Below are positions 1-7,071 of a stretch of 8,231 nt of DNA, piece after piece. The DNA is from Akkermansiaceae bacterium. Lineage in GTDB: Bacteria; Verrucomicrobiota; Verrucomicrobiia; Verrucomicrobiales; Akkermansiaceae. Below the pieces are notes generated by a model. The model was not told where the DNA came from and ran no database searches. It saw only the letters and a list, made by a program, of their open reading frames with translations. The position numbers and the translations under genes are program-made. The stretch is taken from contig JALZWJ010000061.1 in assembly GCA_023300065.1 (NCBI GenBank), positions 1 to 8,231 of the forward strand. Reading direction: 5' to 3'. How positions within the stretch are numbered: the stretch's first letter is position 1; each line of letters starts with the position of its first letter.

Positions 1-1
1 T

Positions 2-913
2 CTCATTGATGAGGACTTCACCTCAGCAACGCTCAGGACGGATCTCCGTATTCGCACGAATCAGGCTAACGGTAATTTTTGGACTCATAACGACCCAATA
101 TCTGATTGGGTAATTACCGGAGGGATGCTTTCAAATGCAGGCACCTCACTCACTGGCAGCGCGACGGAAGGAGCAGTCTCTCAAGTCGTCGACACAAGCT
201 CCTTGGCCACTGATTTGACGAGCTTAACACTATCCTTTGACTACACCATTGGTGAAACCGCGACTCTGAAGTTCGCTCTCATCGGCTACACCGCAAATGT
301 TCGAGACGGTTTTCCTGAGAGTAACATTTTGATGAACAACGGCACTCCGAACGGCGCCTTGCAGAATGACACTCAGGCAGATGAAGTGCAGGGTGACATC
401 AATCTTCTCACAGGTGCAGACATGTCTCAAAGCATCACAAATGACTTAACGTTCGCCTCCGGCACATCAGGTAGCCACTCAGTCACCATCGACCTAACGA
501 GCTATGCTTGGCATGCCGACGAGGCTATGGGAGCGGACCCTGCCAACACTCCCGGCTTGAGCGGTAGTATCGCGAGCATCGCTGACTTTGATTATGTTGT
601 TCTTGTAGCAGTCAATGATCTCAACTCAGACCTTGGCGTGACCCCTACAACCCTTGATAACATCAAGTTGATTTCCTCGACCGCGCCGAACACAACGATT
701 CCAAATATCATTTCCATCGAGCGAGATGGCAGCGGCAATGTTGTCCTCACTCTCGACGGGCCAGAAACTGGCCTGACGGTCCAACAGTCCGATGATCTTT
801 CTAGCGACTTCGCCGATGTGGCATCATCAGCTGGAACCAACACCCTAACGATCGAGTCTACTGACGTTGACCCTAACGCCGATGGCACGGACTTCTACCG
901 TATCCGGAATTAG
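2..913 (+). CDS. Secreted beta-rich protein of unknown function, 3' part (5' end outside window)
   Basis: The reading frame is open from the left edge to TAG at 911-913, giving 303 visible residues; the true start lies upstream. The first in-frame ATG (position 125) is very probably internal, because the 41 residues before it read as ordinary protein with the same character (Asn, Thr, Asp and aromatic residues). The sequence is rich in Thr, Ser, Asp, Leu and Val with almost no Cys and no hydrophobic membrane segment, as in extracellular beta-sandwich or adhesin-like proteins. The last ~60 residues look like a separate small beta module. They contain D-V-D-P-N-A-D-G-T-D (863-892), which fits an EF-hand-like calcium loop (D-x-D-x-N-x-D-G), and end in F-Y-R-I-R-N. 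From memory, such an ending recurs in large secreted proteins of Verrucomicrobiota. I see no catalytic motif and no PEP-CTERM or other sorting tail. I do not recognise a specific family for the N-terminal part and assign no function. It is separated from the next gene by 178 bases, so it is probably not in the same operon. Confidence 0.8.
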   Translation, partial: LIDEDFTSATLRTDLRIRTNQANGNFWTHNDPISDWVITGGMLSNAGTSLTGSATEGAVSQVVDTSSLATDLTSLTLSFDYTIGETATLKFALIGYTANVRDGFPESNILMNNGTPNGALQNDTQADEVQGDINLLTGADMSQSITNDLTFASGTSGSHSVTIDLTSYAWHADEAMGADPANTPGLSGSIASIADFDYVVLVAVNDLNSDLGVTPTTLDNIKLISSTAPNTTIPNIISIERDGSGNVVLTLDGPETGLTVQQSDDLSSDFADVASSAGTNTLTIESTDVDPNADGTDFYRIRN

Positions 914-997
914 ACACACTCGGCCATTTTAGAAGAAAACGATGACTTCTATTTACCGGACTCCAATCGTTTCTATCTTCGCTAGAATTCTGAAACT

Positions 998-1016
998 GCG
1001 ATTTTTCTGAAATCGC
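998..1016 (+). terminator. Small hairpin, possible weak terminator of the upstream gene
   Basis: GCGATTT and AAATCGC form a perfect 7-bp stem around the 5-base loop TTCTG, 84 bases after the upstream stop codon. The following bases (CTTACTTT) are only partly T-rich, so this is at best a poor intrinsic terminator. It could equally be an operator-like dyad or chance in AT-rich DNA. Confidence 0.25.
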
Positions 1017-1021
1017 CTTAC

Positions 1022-1050
1022 TTTAAAAAGCGCATTCGCATGTGTATTTT
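1022..1050 (+). promoter_or_regulatory. Weak sigma70-like promoter candidate for the sulfatase cluster
   Basis: TTTAAA at 1022-1027 and TATTTT at 1045-1050 are 17 bases apart, and each matches the -35 or -10 consensus at 4 of 6 positions. The location, about 40 bases upstream of the start codon at 1092, is suitable. Such matches are frequent by chance in AT-rich gaps, and promoters of this phylum are poorly characterised. Confidence 0.2.
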
Positions 1051-1059
1051 GGACATGGC

Positions 1060-1077
1060 ATCAAAATCTTTTTTGAT
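1060..1077 (+). promoter_or_regulatory. AT-rich inverted repeat just upstream of the fusion gene
   Basis: ATCAAAA and TTTTGAT form a perfect 7-bp dyad around TCTT, ending 14 bases before the ATG at 1092. It covers the place where a ribosome binding site or operator would be expected. No Shine-Dalgarno sequence is present there. It may be an operator, a 5' UTR hairpin or chance. Confidence 0.2.
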
Positions 1078-1091
1078 CTAGCCTTCCTCCA

Positions 1092-4000
1092 ATGATTCGC
1101 GGCTTAATCCTCACCTTACTTCTGGCCTCTAGCTTTTGCGCCCTATCATCGGCTCGAGAAGCGACCTCCCTATTTGATGGGAAATCCCTCGAAGGCTGGG
1201 ACTTCGACCCTAAAATCTGGCGGGTTGAAAACGGCGTCATCACGGGTGGATCACGAAGCGAAAAAATCAAACGTAACTCCTTCATTGCCACCAAGAAATC
1301 TTTCCAAAACTTCGAGCTTAAGCTGAAAATCAAATGCTCTGGTGATCCTAAAACTGGACTCATCAACAGCGGCATTCAGATCCGCAGCGCCCGACTCAAA
1401 AACGGACACATCACTGGTTACCAAGTCGACTGTGGTGATGGTTGGTTCGGAAAAATCTATGACGAGCACCGCCGCGGGCTCATCTATCCTAACCCCATCG
1501 ATGAACCTAAGCTCCTCGAAGCTATCGATACCCGAGGCTGGAACGAATACCGAATCCTTGCTGAAGGACCACGAATCCAAGTCTGGATTAACGGAACTAA
1601 AGCTAGCGACTACACCGAAACAGATCCGCTCATTCCCCTCAACGGCATCATTGCTCCACAAGTCCACTCCGGCGGAATTGTCCTCGTTGAAATCAAAGAC
1701 ATTACCATTAAGGAACTCCCTTCCACTGCTGGAGTCCCGACTTGGCAATCCTTGGGAGGTTCTGACGCCGACCTCAAAAACGTAGCCAAGCCCAAGAAAA
1801 AAAGAAATTCTAAGCCCGTCGGGAAAGCAGCCAATGCCATCCCTACTCCTCCCAAGGGTAAGGACCGCATCACTTTCGATTTCGAATCCGGAGACCTACA
1901 GGGCTGGTATATCACCGAAGGGTGGTTCAACCATCTCATTGCCAATAACAAAACGATTCGAGCGAGCGGTAATCCATCAAATAAAGAGGGGAATTTTTTC
2001 ATAGGAACTCTCGAAGCTTACCCTAATTTTTCTCCTTCTGACACGCAGGTTGGCATCGTCGAGTCTCCGGTCTTTCAACTCACCGGCCCTAAAATCCAAC
2101 TCGCTGTTTCGGGCGGAAATCACAAAAACACCTTCGTTGGCCTTTATACCCTCGACGGAAAAGAAGTCCGTAGAGCTTCCGGAAATGGCTCCGAATTATT
2201 CCAACCAAAAACATGGGAAACCCCCGAACTCGTCGGAAAGCCAGTCTACCTGCGTCTCGTCGATAAAAGCGTAAGCGGCTGGGGTCATATCGTTCTCGAT
2301 GCCTTCAGCGCTCAAGGAAAACTCCTTCCCGGGGAAACCAAGAAGCGCAAGGCTCTCGCTAAGCCAAATAAGACCGCTCAAAAATCTGCGGCAAGATCTA
2401 AGAAGCGACGTCGCAAAAATCCCCAATCCGCCCGCACCGATGCGTGGAGTCCTGCGGAACAACTCGCAGGCTTCAGTGTGCCCGAAGGCTTTATCATTGA
2501 ACTTGTCGCCTCAGAAGAACAGGGCGTTATCAATCCCATCGACATCTCATTCGACGACTCCGGCCGGCTTTGGACCCAGACTGGAACAATGTATCCCATC
2601 GATCCCGTCGCGGGAATCAAATGGCACGCTCTCCTCAAGCTAATGGAGAACCCGGAAGCTCAAGCTAACAATCCAAATTTCTCCAAAATCAGGGACCTTT
2701 ATCAACTCAAAGTAAAGGGGCAGGACAAGATCCTCATTCTCGATGATCCTACTCAAAAGGCCTCCGCTCCTCTCCACGTTTGGGCTGATGGCCTCACGAT
2801 CCCACAAAGTATCCTACCCTACAAAGACGGAGCCTACGTCTGCCACGGTTCCGAACTATTCCTGTTGCGCGATACCGATGGCGACAACAAATCAGATAAG
2901 ATGGAACCCGTCCTGACAGGCTTCGGATTCACCGACACTCACACCATGGCCCATCTCCTCATTCGGGGACCCGGGAGCTACATTCACTTCACACAGGGAG
3001 CTCTTAATAAGAGTATGGTCAGTGCCGTCTCTTCAGGGAAAAAGCATCGTGTTGATGCTTCCTGTCAGGTGCGTTTTAAACTCGATCATCAGGACTTCGA
3101 AGTCGTCTCCTCCGGCCCCAGTAACATGTGGGGACTTCAACTCCGAGCCGACGGCCAATGGTATGGCACCGAAGCGAACGACCGGTCCTACTCTATCATC
3201 CCTTGGGAACACGGCACTGGTGTGACCGGCGCAGCCTACCATCCACTCCGCCCCTATCAGCCCCTTCTTCCCGAACTTCACAAGTTCCGGGTCGGTGGCA
3301 CCGGAATCTCCGCCATGGAGTTTTCCGAAGACACCGAAAACGGCTTCCCTTTCGATGAGTGGAAAAATGTCGCCCTCCTTGGAAACGCCATCACCTCCAC
3401 GATCAATGCCGTGCGCATTCACCGTAATCCCGATGGGACTGTTGAAGCAGAGCACCTCCCTGATTTTCTCAGCTCAAAGGACGATTGGTTCCGCCCCGTG
3501 AACATGGAATTCGGCCCCGATGGCTGCCTCTACGTCGCTGACTTCTACAACAAAATCATTTCTCATAACGAAGTCACCACCACCCACCCCGACCGCGACA
3601 AAAGCCACGGCCGCATTTGGCGAATCCGTCACGAAAGCCAAAAACCTCGCACCATTCCGAACGTCGCCAAAGCCTCACCACAAGAGCTCCTCGCCCATCT
3701 TAAATCTCCCAGCCTCTGGGAAAAACGCGCCGCCTGGCAACAAATCGGAGACCAAAAACTCGGCGTCCTCACCCCGAGTCTCGTTAAGATCGCGGTAGAC
3801 GAGAAACAAGACACCATCACCCGCATCCATGCCCTTTGGGCACTTGAAGAACTCAAGCATTTCGATTCAAAACTCATCGATTCTCTCCTCGCCTCAGAAG
3901 ACGATAACCTCCGCCGCGAAGCCGTCCGCTCTCTCGCGTCTTTCGATCTCCCCCCAGCTAGGGCCGCCGCGCTCGCTTCACCTTTTATCGAAGACGACCA

Positions 4001-5480
4001 TTGCATGATCCGTTCACAGGCCATCCGCACCTTGGATGACCTTCGCTCGCCCGACCCTGCGGTTTTCGCAGGTCTCATCGCCGCCTGCAAGCCAGCCCTC
4101 GGCGCTAACTCCCTCGGCGGATCCTACGAGCGAAATTTCGAACGCTTCCTCGCCCGAAAGGCCCTCGAAAGCTTCCCAGCAGAACTCAAAGCTCACCTTG
4201 ATCAATCATTCGCCGAATACCCTGCCGGCAATCTTCTTTGGGCGATCCAAGCGCTCAATGAAAACGATAAGCGTGCCGCCTTCCTCAACATCTGGGGGAA
4301 GGCTTCAAGCCAAGCTCTCGATGGTGAAACCTTCGTCGCCATCGCCAGCATGCTGAGTAGCCCCGAGGTGTTCACCGCAGTGCAGCCCACCTTCCAAAAT
4401 TCCGCCAACGCCCAAAACCTCGTCAGCCAGGCCCTTGCAAACCAATCACGAGTCCAGTCCAGAAAACTCACCGAAATGATCACACCTCTGGTCGTTAAAC
4501 TACTGGGAAAAGAAGAAACACTCTTCACAGGTCTGCAAGCTGTCGAACGATTCAAATTAACCTCTCTTAATGCCCTCACTGCAAATCTTCACCTTCCAAA
4601 AGTCGATACGGCCCTTTTACGACAGATGCTCAGAGCGAAAGCGATCAATCCAAAAGAGAACACTTCAGATTTTATCACGATCGCGAAAAATGACTCCTTT
4701 CCCTTCGATCTCCGAACCGAAGCAATCAGTGCCCTCGCTCCCGCCGATCCCAAATCCGCGCAAGACCTCACCTCTGCTCTCATTGACAAGGCTGACCCTT
4801 CTCAAAAATCGCAGCTCGCCACACTCCTGTCCCAGACAAAGCCTGGCAGCCAAGTCCTCCTAACCTCCCTCAAAAGAAAAACTCTAGGAGCCGAAACCTT
4901 CAGCCTCTCTGCAGCCGAACGCCTGAGCCAAGCATTTCCAAATGACCCCGCAGCCAAAGCCGTCATCTCCGGCGTCCGCCAACGCGTCGCTCTACAACGC
5001 AAGCAGGCCCAAGCAAAAATACACAACATGGTCGCCTACATTTCGAAAAATCCTGGTGACCCAGTGAAAGGAAAAACGACCTTCACCTCTTGTTACGCTT
5101 GCCACAAAGTCGGGGACCAAGGACAGGACATCGCTCCGCCGCTCGATGGCTCCGGCCACCGCGATGTTGAGCACCTCCTCACCGCAATCATTGACCCCGA
5201 TGCCGCGGTCGAAGGTAGTTATGGCCTCTACCGTATCACCAAAACCGACGGTTCCTCCATTGAAGGTCTCTTGCAGAAAGAAGAACCCCTCGGAAAAACC
5301 ATCGCCGTCATGGGCGGAGCGGAAATCTTTGTCCCGCTTACCCAAATCAAATCATCGGGCTTCGTCGGCGGACGTTCCTTCATGCCCGCCGTGTTCGGCG
5401 AACTTCCCAAAGAAACGATGGCCGACCTCGTCGCCTACATTACGACCCTAAAAGGGGCCGAGCCCCCTTCCGAAAAGTAA
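1092..5480 (+). CDS. Exported fusion: DUF1080 + GH32-associated-type beta-sandwich + PVC-type dehydrogenase propeller + HEAT + cytochrome c
   Basis: The protein has 1462 residues. Residues 1-21 are a Sec signal peptide (probable cleavage after S-S-A21; no lipobox). Residues 26-209 are a DUF1080 (PF06439, 3-keto-disaccharide hydrolase-like) domain with LFDG at 27-30, N92-S-G, Y110-Q-V-D and W150-N. Residues 233-259 form a Lys-rich linker. Residues 260-411 are a beta-sandwich with G341-G-N-H and G396-W-G-H-I, resembling a module I recall beside GH32 enzymes in PVC bacteria. Residues 417-442 are a very basic linker. Residues ~452-845 match the 'putative membrane-bound dehydrogenase' propeller (TIGR02604 type), with a calcium-loop-like D594-T-D-G-D and Y814-V-A-D-F-Y. 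Residues ~855-1270 look like HEAT-type helical repeats. Residues ~1318-1458 are the matching heme domain (TIGR02603 type), with C1334-Y-A-C-H1338 and a candidate axial Met1431. No membrane segment follows the signal peptide. Known: these families are typical of PVC secretomes and some DUF1080 members act on 3-keto-glycosides. Inferred: periplasmic or surface sugar oxidation and cleavage with electrons passed to heme. The ATG start is supported by the signal peptide; there is no clear Shine-Dalgarno. Confidence 0.92.
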   Translation: MIRGLILTLLLASSFCALSSAREATSLFDGKSLEGWDFDPKIWRVENGVITGGSRSEKIKRNSFIATKKSFQNFELKLKIKCSGDPKTGLINSGIQIRSARLKNGHITGYQVDCGDGWFGKIYDEHRRGLIYPNPIDEPKLLEAIDTRGWNEYRILAEGPRIQVWINGTKASDYTETDPLIPLNGIIAPQVHSGGIVLVEIKDITIKELPSTAGVPTWQSLGGSDADLKNVAKPKKKRNSKPVGKAANAIPTPPKGKDRITFDFESGDLQGWYITEGWFNHLIANNKTIRASGNPSNKEGNFFIGTLEAYPNFSPSDTQVGIVESPVFQLTGPKIQLAVSGGNHKNTFVGLYTLDGKEVRRASGNGSELFQPKTWETPELVGKPVYLRLVDKSVSGWGHIVLDAFSAQGKLLPGETKKRKALAKPNKTAQKSAARSKKRRRKNPQSARTDAWSPAEQLAGFSVPEGFIIELVASEEQGVINPIDISFDDSGRLWTQTGTMYPIDPVAGIKWHALLKLMENPEAQANNPNFSKIRDLYQLKVKGQDKILILDDPTQKASAPLHVWADGLTIPQSILPYKDGAYVCHGSELFLLRDTDGDNKSDKMEPVLTGFGFTDTHTMAHLLIRGPGSYIHFTQGALNKSMVSAVSSGKKHRVDASCQVRFKLDHQDFEVVSSGPSNMWGLQLRADGQWYGTEANDRSYSIIPWEHGTGVTGAAYHPLRPYQPLLPELHKFRVGGTGISAMEFSEDTENGFPFDEWKNVALLGNAITSTINAVRIHRNPDGTVEAEHLPDFLSSKDDWFRPVNMEFGPDGCLYVADFYNKIISHNEVTTTHPDRDKSHGRIWRIRHESQKPRTIPNVAKASPQELLAHLKSPSLWEKRAAWQQIGDQKLGVLTPSLVKIAVDEKQDTITRIHALWALEELKHFDSKLIDSLLASEDDNLRREAVRSLASFDLPPARAAALASPFIEDDHCMIRSQAIRTLDDLRSPDPAVFAGLIAACKPALGANSLGGSYERNFERFLARKALESFPAELKAHLDQSFAEYPAGNLLWAIQALNENDKRAAFLNIWGKASSQALDGETFVAIASMLSSPEVFTAVQPTFQNSANAQNLVSQALANQSRVQSRKLTEMITPLVVKLLGKEETLFTGLQAVERFKLTSLNALTANLHLPKVDTALLRQMLRAKAINPKENTSDFITIAKNDSFPFDLRTEAISALAPADPKSAQDLTSALIDKADPSQKSQLATLLSQTKPGSQVLLTSLKRKTLGAETFSLSAAERLSQAFPNDPAAKAVISGVRQRVALQRKQAQAKIHNMVAYISKNPGDPVKGKTTFTSCYACHKVGDQGQDIAPPLDGSGHRDVEHLLTAIIDPDAAVEGSYGLYRITKTDGSSIEGLLQKEEPLGKTIAVMGGAEIFVPLTQIKSSGFVGGRSFMPAVFGELPKETMADLVAYITTLKGAEPPSEK

Positions 5481-5562
5481 GCCCAACTCGCCCCCTTTCA
5501 GAGTCATCTCCTTGTGGATTTCAAATATGGCGTTGTCGTCCATTTTTCCTCAGTGTTTTGGC

Positions 5563-7053
5563 ATGGAACGCCGCCTCTTACTTGCCTCTCTACTAGCGAC
5601 AACTTTTTGCGCTCTATCTGCGGCTCAGGAAGCGCCCAGCAAACCCAACATCATCCTCATCTTCACCGATGATCAGGGCTACGAAGACCTCGGCTGCTTC
5701 GGCTCAAAAACCATCAAGACTCCGCGCATCGACCAGATGGCCGCCGAGGGTCTCAAACTCACCAATTTCTACGCCCAGCCCGTCTGCGGAGTTTCTCGCG
5801 CCGCCCTCATGACCGGCTCCTACCCCATCCGCGTCGCCGAGCCAGGCAACAAGAAGCAGCTCCACACCGTCCCACACCCCAAGGAAATCACGATCGCAGA
5901 AACCCTCAAGACCGCTGGTTACTCCACCGCCATCATCGGTAAATGGCACCTCACCAATAAACTCAAGGGCGGAAAATTCGAACCCACGACCATGCCCAAT
6001 GCTCAGGGCTTCGACTACTTCTACGGCACCCCAGTCTTCAATGGCTACACCGTCTACGTCGATGACGTCGCAATGCGTGTTCCGCTTTTCCGAAACGAGG
6101 AAATCGTCGTCGAAAAAGTCCAAACTTGGGATCCCATCACGCAAGACTACACCAAGGAAGCGCTCAACTATATCGAATCCAACAAGGACAGGCCCTTCTT
6201 CCTCTACCTCGCCCACAACATGCCCCACATCCCCGTCGGAGCATCCGAGAACTTCAAAGGAAAATCTGAATACGGTCCCTATGGTGACACCATCGAGGAG
6301 ATCGATTGGTCCACTGGCCAAATCCTCGATAAGCTCAAGGAACTCAATCTCGATGACAACACCCTCGTCATCTTCACCTCCGATAATGGACCATGGGTTG
6401 AAACCACTCACTCGATGAAGCCCAACGGTAAGCCCTTCATCCCGCGAGATCACTCCGGCAGCGCCGCTCCTCTTCGCGGTTGGAAAATGTCCGCCTGGGA
6501 TGGCGGCTCCAAGGTTCCCTTCGTCGCCCGCTGGCCTAAGAAAATCCCTGCTGGCTCTGAAAGTGCCGAAATCCTCAGCACGATGGACCTCTTCCCCACA
6601 TTCGCCAAACTGGCCAACGCCGAACTCCCCGCCGACCGCACCCTCGATGGTCACGACGCCACCGAATTCCTTCTCGGAAAAACGAAGACCAGCCCTCGCA
6701 ACGACTACTTTTATTACACCGGCTGCCTGCTCACCGGAGTCCGCCTCGATGAGTGGAAACTCGTCCTCCCTCGTGACGCCGACCCGAAAGGAACTGGCTG
6801 GTGGGGTCGTTTAATTGAAAAGATTAAAGAAACCGAACTCTACAACCTCAACACCGATCCCGGCGAGACAACCAACGTTGCCGCGCAGCACCCGGAAGTC
6901 GTCAAAAATCTCATGGCTAAAATCGCCGAAGGCCGCGCCGAGCTCGGCGATCTCAATGTCGTCGGCACCGGTGCCCGTAACTTCGACCCTCAAAAACGGA
7001 CTCTCCAGGCAGGCCCCAAAAAACCGAAGAAAAAAGCCGCTCCCAAAAAATAG
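5563..7053 (+). CDS. Exported sulfatase (S1-type) with non-canonical C-G-V-S-R site
   Basis: This 496-residue sulfatase of the alkaline-phosphatase superfamily hydrolyses sulfate esters, probably on a carbohydrate in the periplasm or outside the cell. The start at 5563 gives a clean signal peptide (residues 1-21, cleavage near S-A-A21) that aligns residue for residue with the signal peptide of the preceding gene. The frame is also open from a TTG at 5512 and an ATG at 5527, but those would put 17 or 12 extra residues before the signal peptide. Metal-site and catalytic motifs are present: D36-D37-Q, K127-W-H129, H218-N-M-P-H222, D274-N275-G and K308 followed by W-D-G-G. The formylglycine position is C75 in C-G-V-S-R79, where the usual proline is valine. 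The C-terminal subdomain contains E-L-Y-N-L and D-P-G-E-T-T-N, as in arylsulfatase A-like enzymes. The last ~13 residues are almost all Lys, Pro and Ala. No maturation enzyme is encoded in the window. The substrate cannot be read from sequence. It lies 82 bases after the fusion gene and 18 before the next sulfatase. Confidence 0.92.
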   Translation: MERRLLLASLLATTFCALSAAQEAPSKPNIILIFTDDQGYEDLGCFGSKTIKTPRIDQMAAEGLKLTNFYAQPVCGVSRAALMTGSYPIRVAEPGNKKQLHTVPHPKEITIAETLKTAGYSTAIIGKWHLTNKLKGGKFEPTTMPNAQGFDYFYGTPVFNGYTVYVDDVAMRVPLFRNEEIVVEKVQTWDPITQDYTKEALNYIESNKDRPFFLYLAHNMPHIPVGASENFKGKSEYGPYGDTIEEIDWSTGQILDKLKELNLDDNTLVIFTSDNGPWVETTHSMKPNGKPFIPRDHSGSAAPLRGWKMSAWDGGSKVPFVARWPKKIPAGSESAEILSTMDLFPTFAKLANAELPADRTLDGHDATEFLLGKTKTSPRNDYFYYTGCLLTGVRLDEWKLVLPRDADPKGTGWWGRLIEKIKETELYNLNTDPGETTNVAAQHPEVVKNLMAKIAEGRAELGDLNVVGTGARNFDPQKRTLQAGPKKPKKKAAPKK

Positions 7054-7071
7054 CAATTCCCTCTTTTCAGC

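Larger units (their letters stand above)
914..1091. other. Intergenic region between the secreted protein gene and the sulfatase cluster
   Basis: This 178-base AT-rich gap is the longest non-coding stretch in the window. It contains two perfect 7-bp inverted repeats and a weak promoter-like pair, listed separately. It is the natural place for termination of the upstream gene and for the promoter of the three-gene cluster. I see no tRNA-like or riboswitch-like fold and no ORF of convincing composition. Confidence 0.7.

Noticed and set aside
125..127. ATG at 125 as the true start of the first gene
   Set aside because: The frame is open to the left edge with protein-like sequence before it, and the ATG is followed by no signal peptide although the protein appears secreted.
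1092..1154. Lipoprotein signal peptide suggested by Cys16
   Set aside because: The residues before Cys16 (S-S-F) do not match a lipobox, and an ordinary cleavage site lies after Ala21. The same applies to Cys16 of the first sulfatase and Cys14 of the second.
3629..4090. Antisense and shifted-frame ORFs inside the fusion gene
   Set aside because: They overlap a continuous 1462-codon frame with recognisable domains. Their translations are Ser/Arg/Pro-rich and show no family motif.
5452..5469. AAGGGG/CCCCTT inverted repeat near the end of the fusion gene as a terminator
   Set aside because: It lies inside the coding sequence before the stop codon and has no T-tract after it. The next gene follows closely in the same direction.
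5512..5562. Upstream TTG (5512) or ATG (5527) as start of the first sulfatase
   Set aside because: They would place extra residues before a complete signal peptide, and neither has a Shine-Dalgarno. ATG 5563 gives a leader aligning without gaps to the preceding gene's leader.
5704..6654. Long open frame on the - strand (316 codons)
   Set aside because: It lies wholly inside the first sulfatase gene, whose active-site motifs are clear on the + strand. The antisense translation is a low-complexity mix rich in Gly, Val, Glu and Asp, as expected when C-ending codons keep the opposite frame open.
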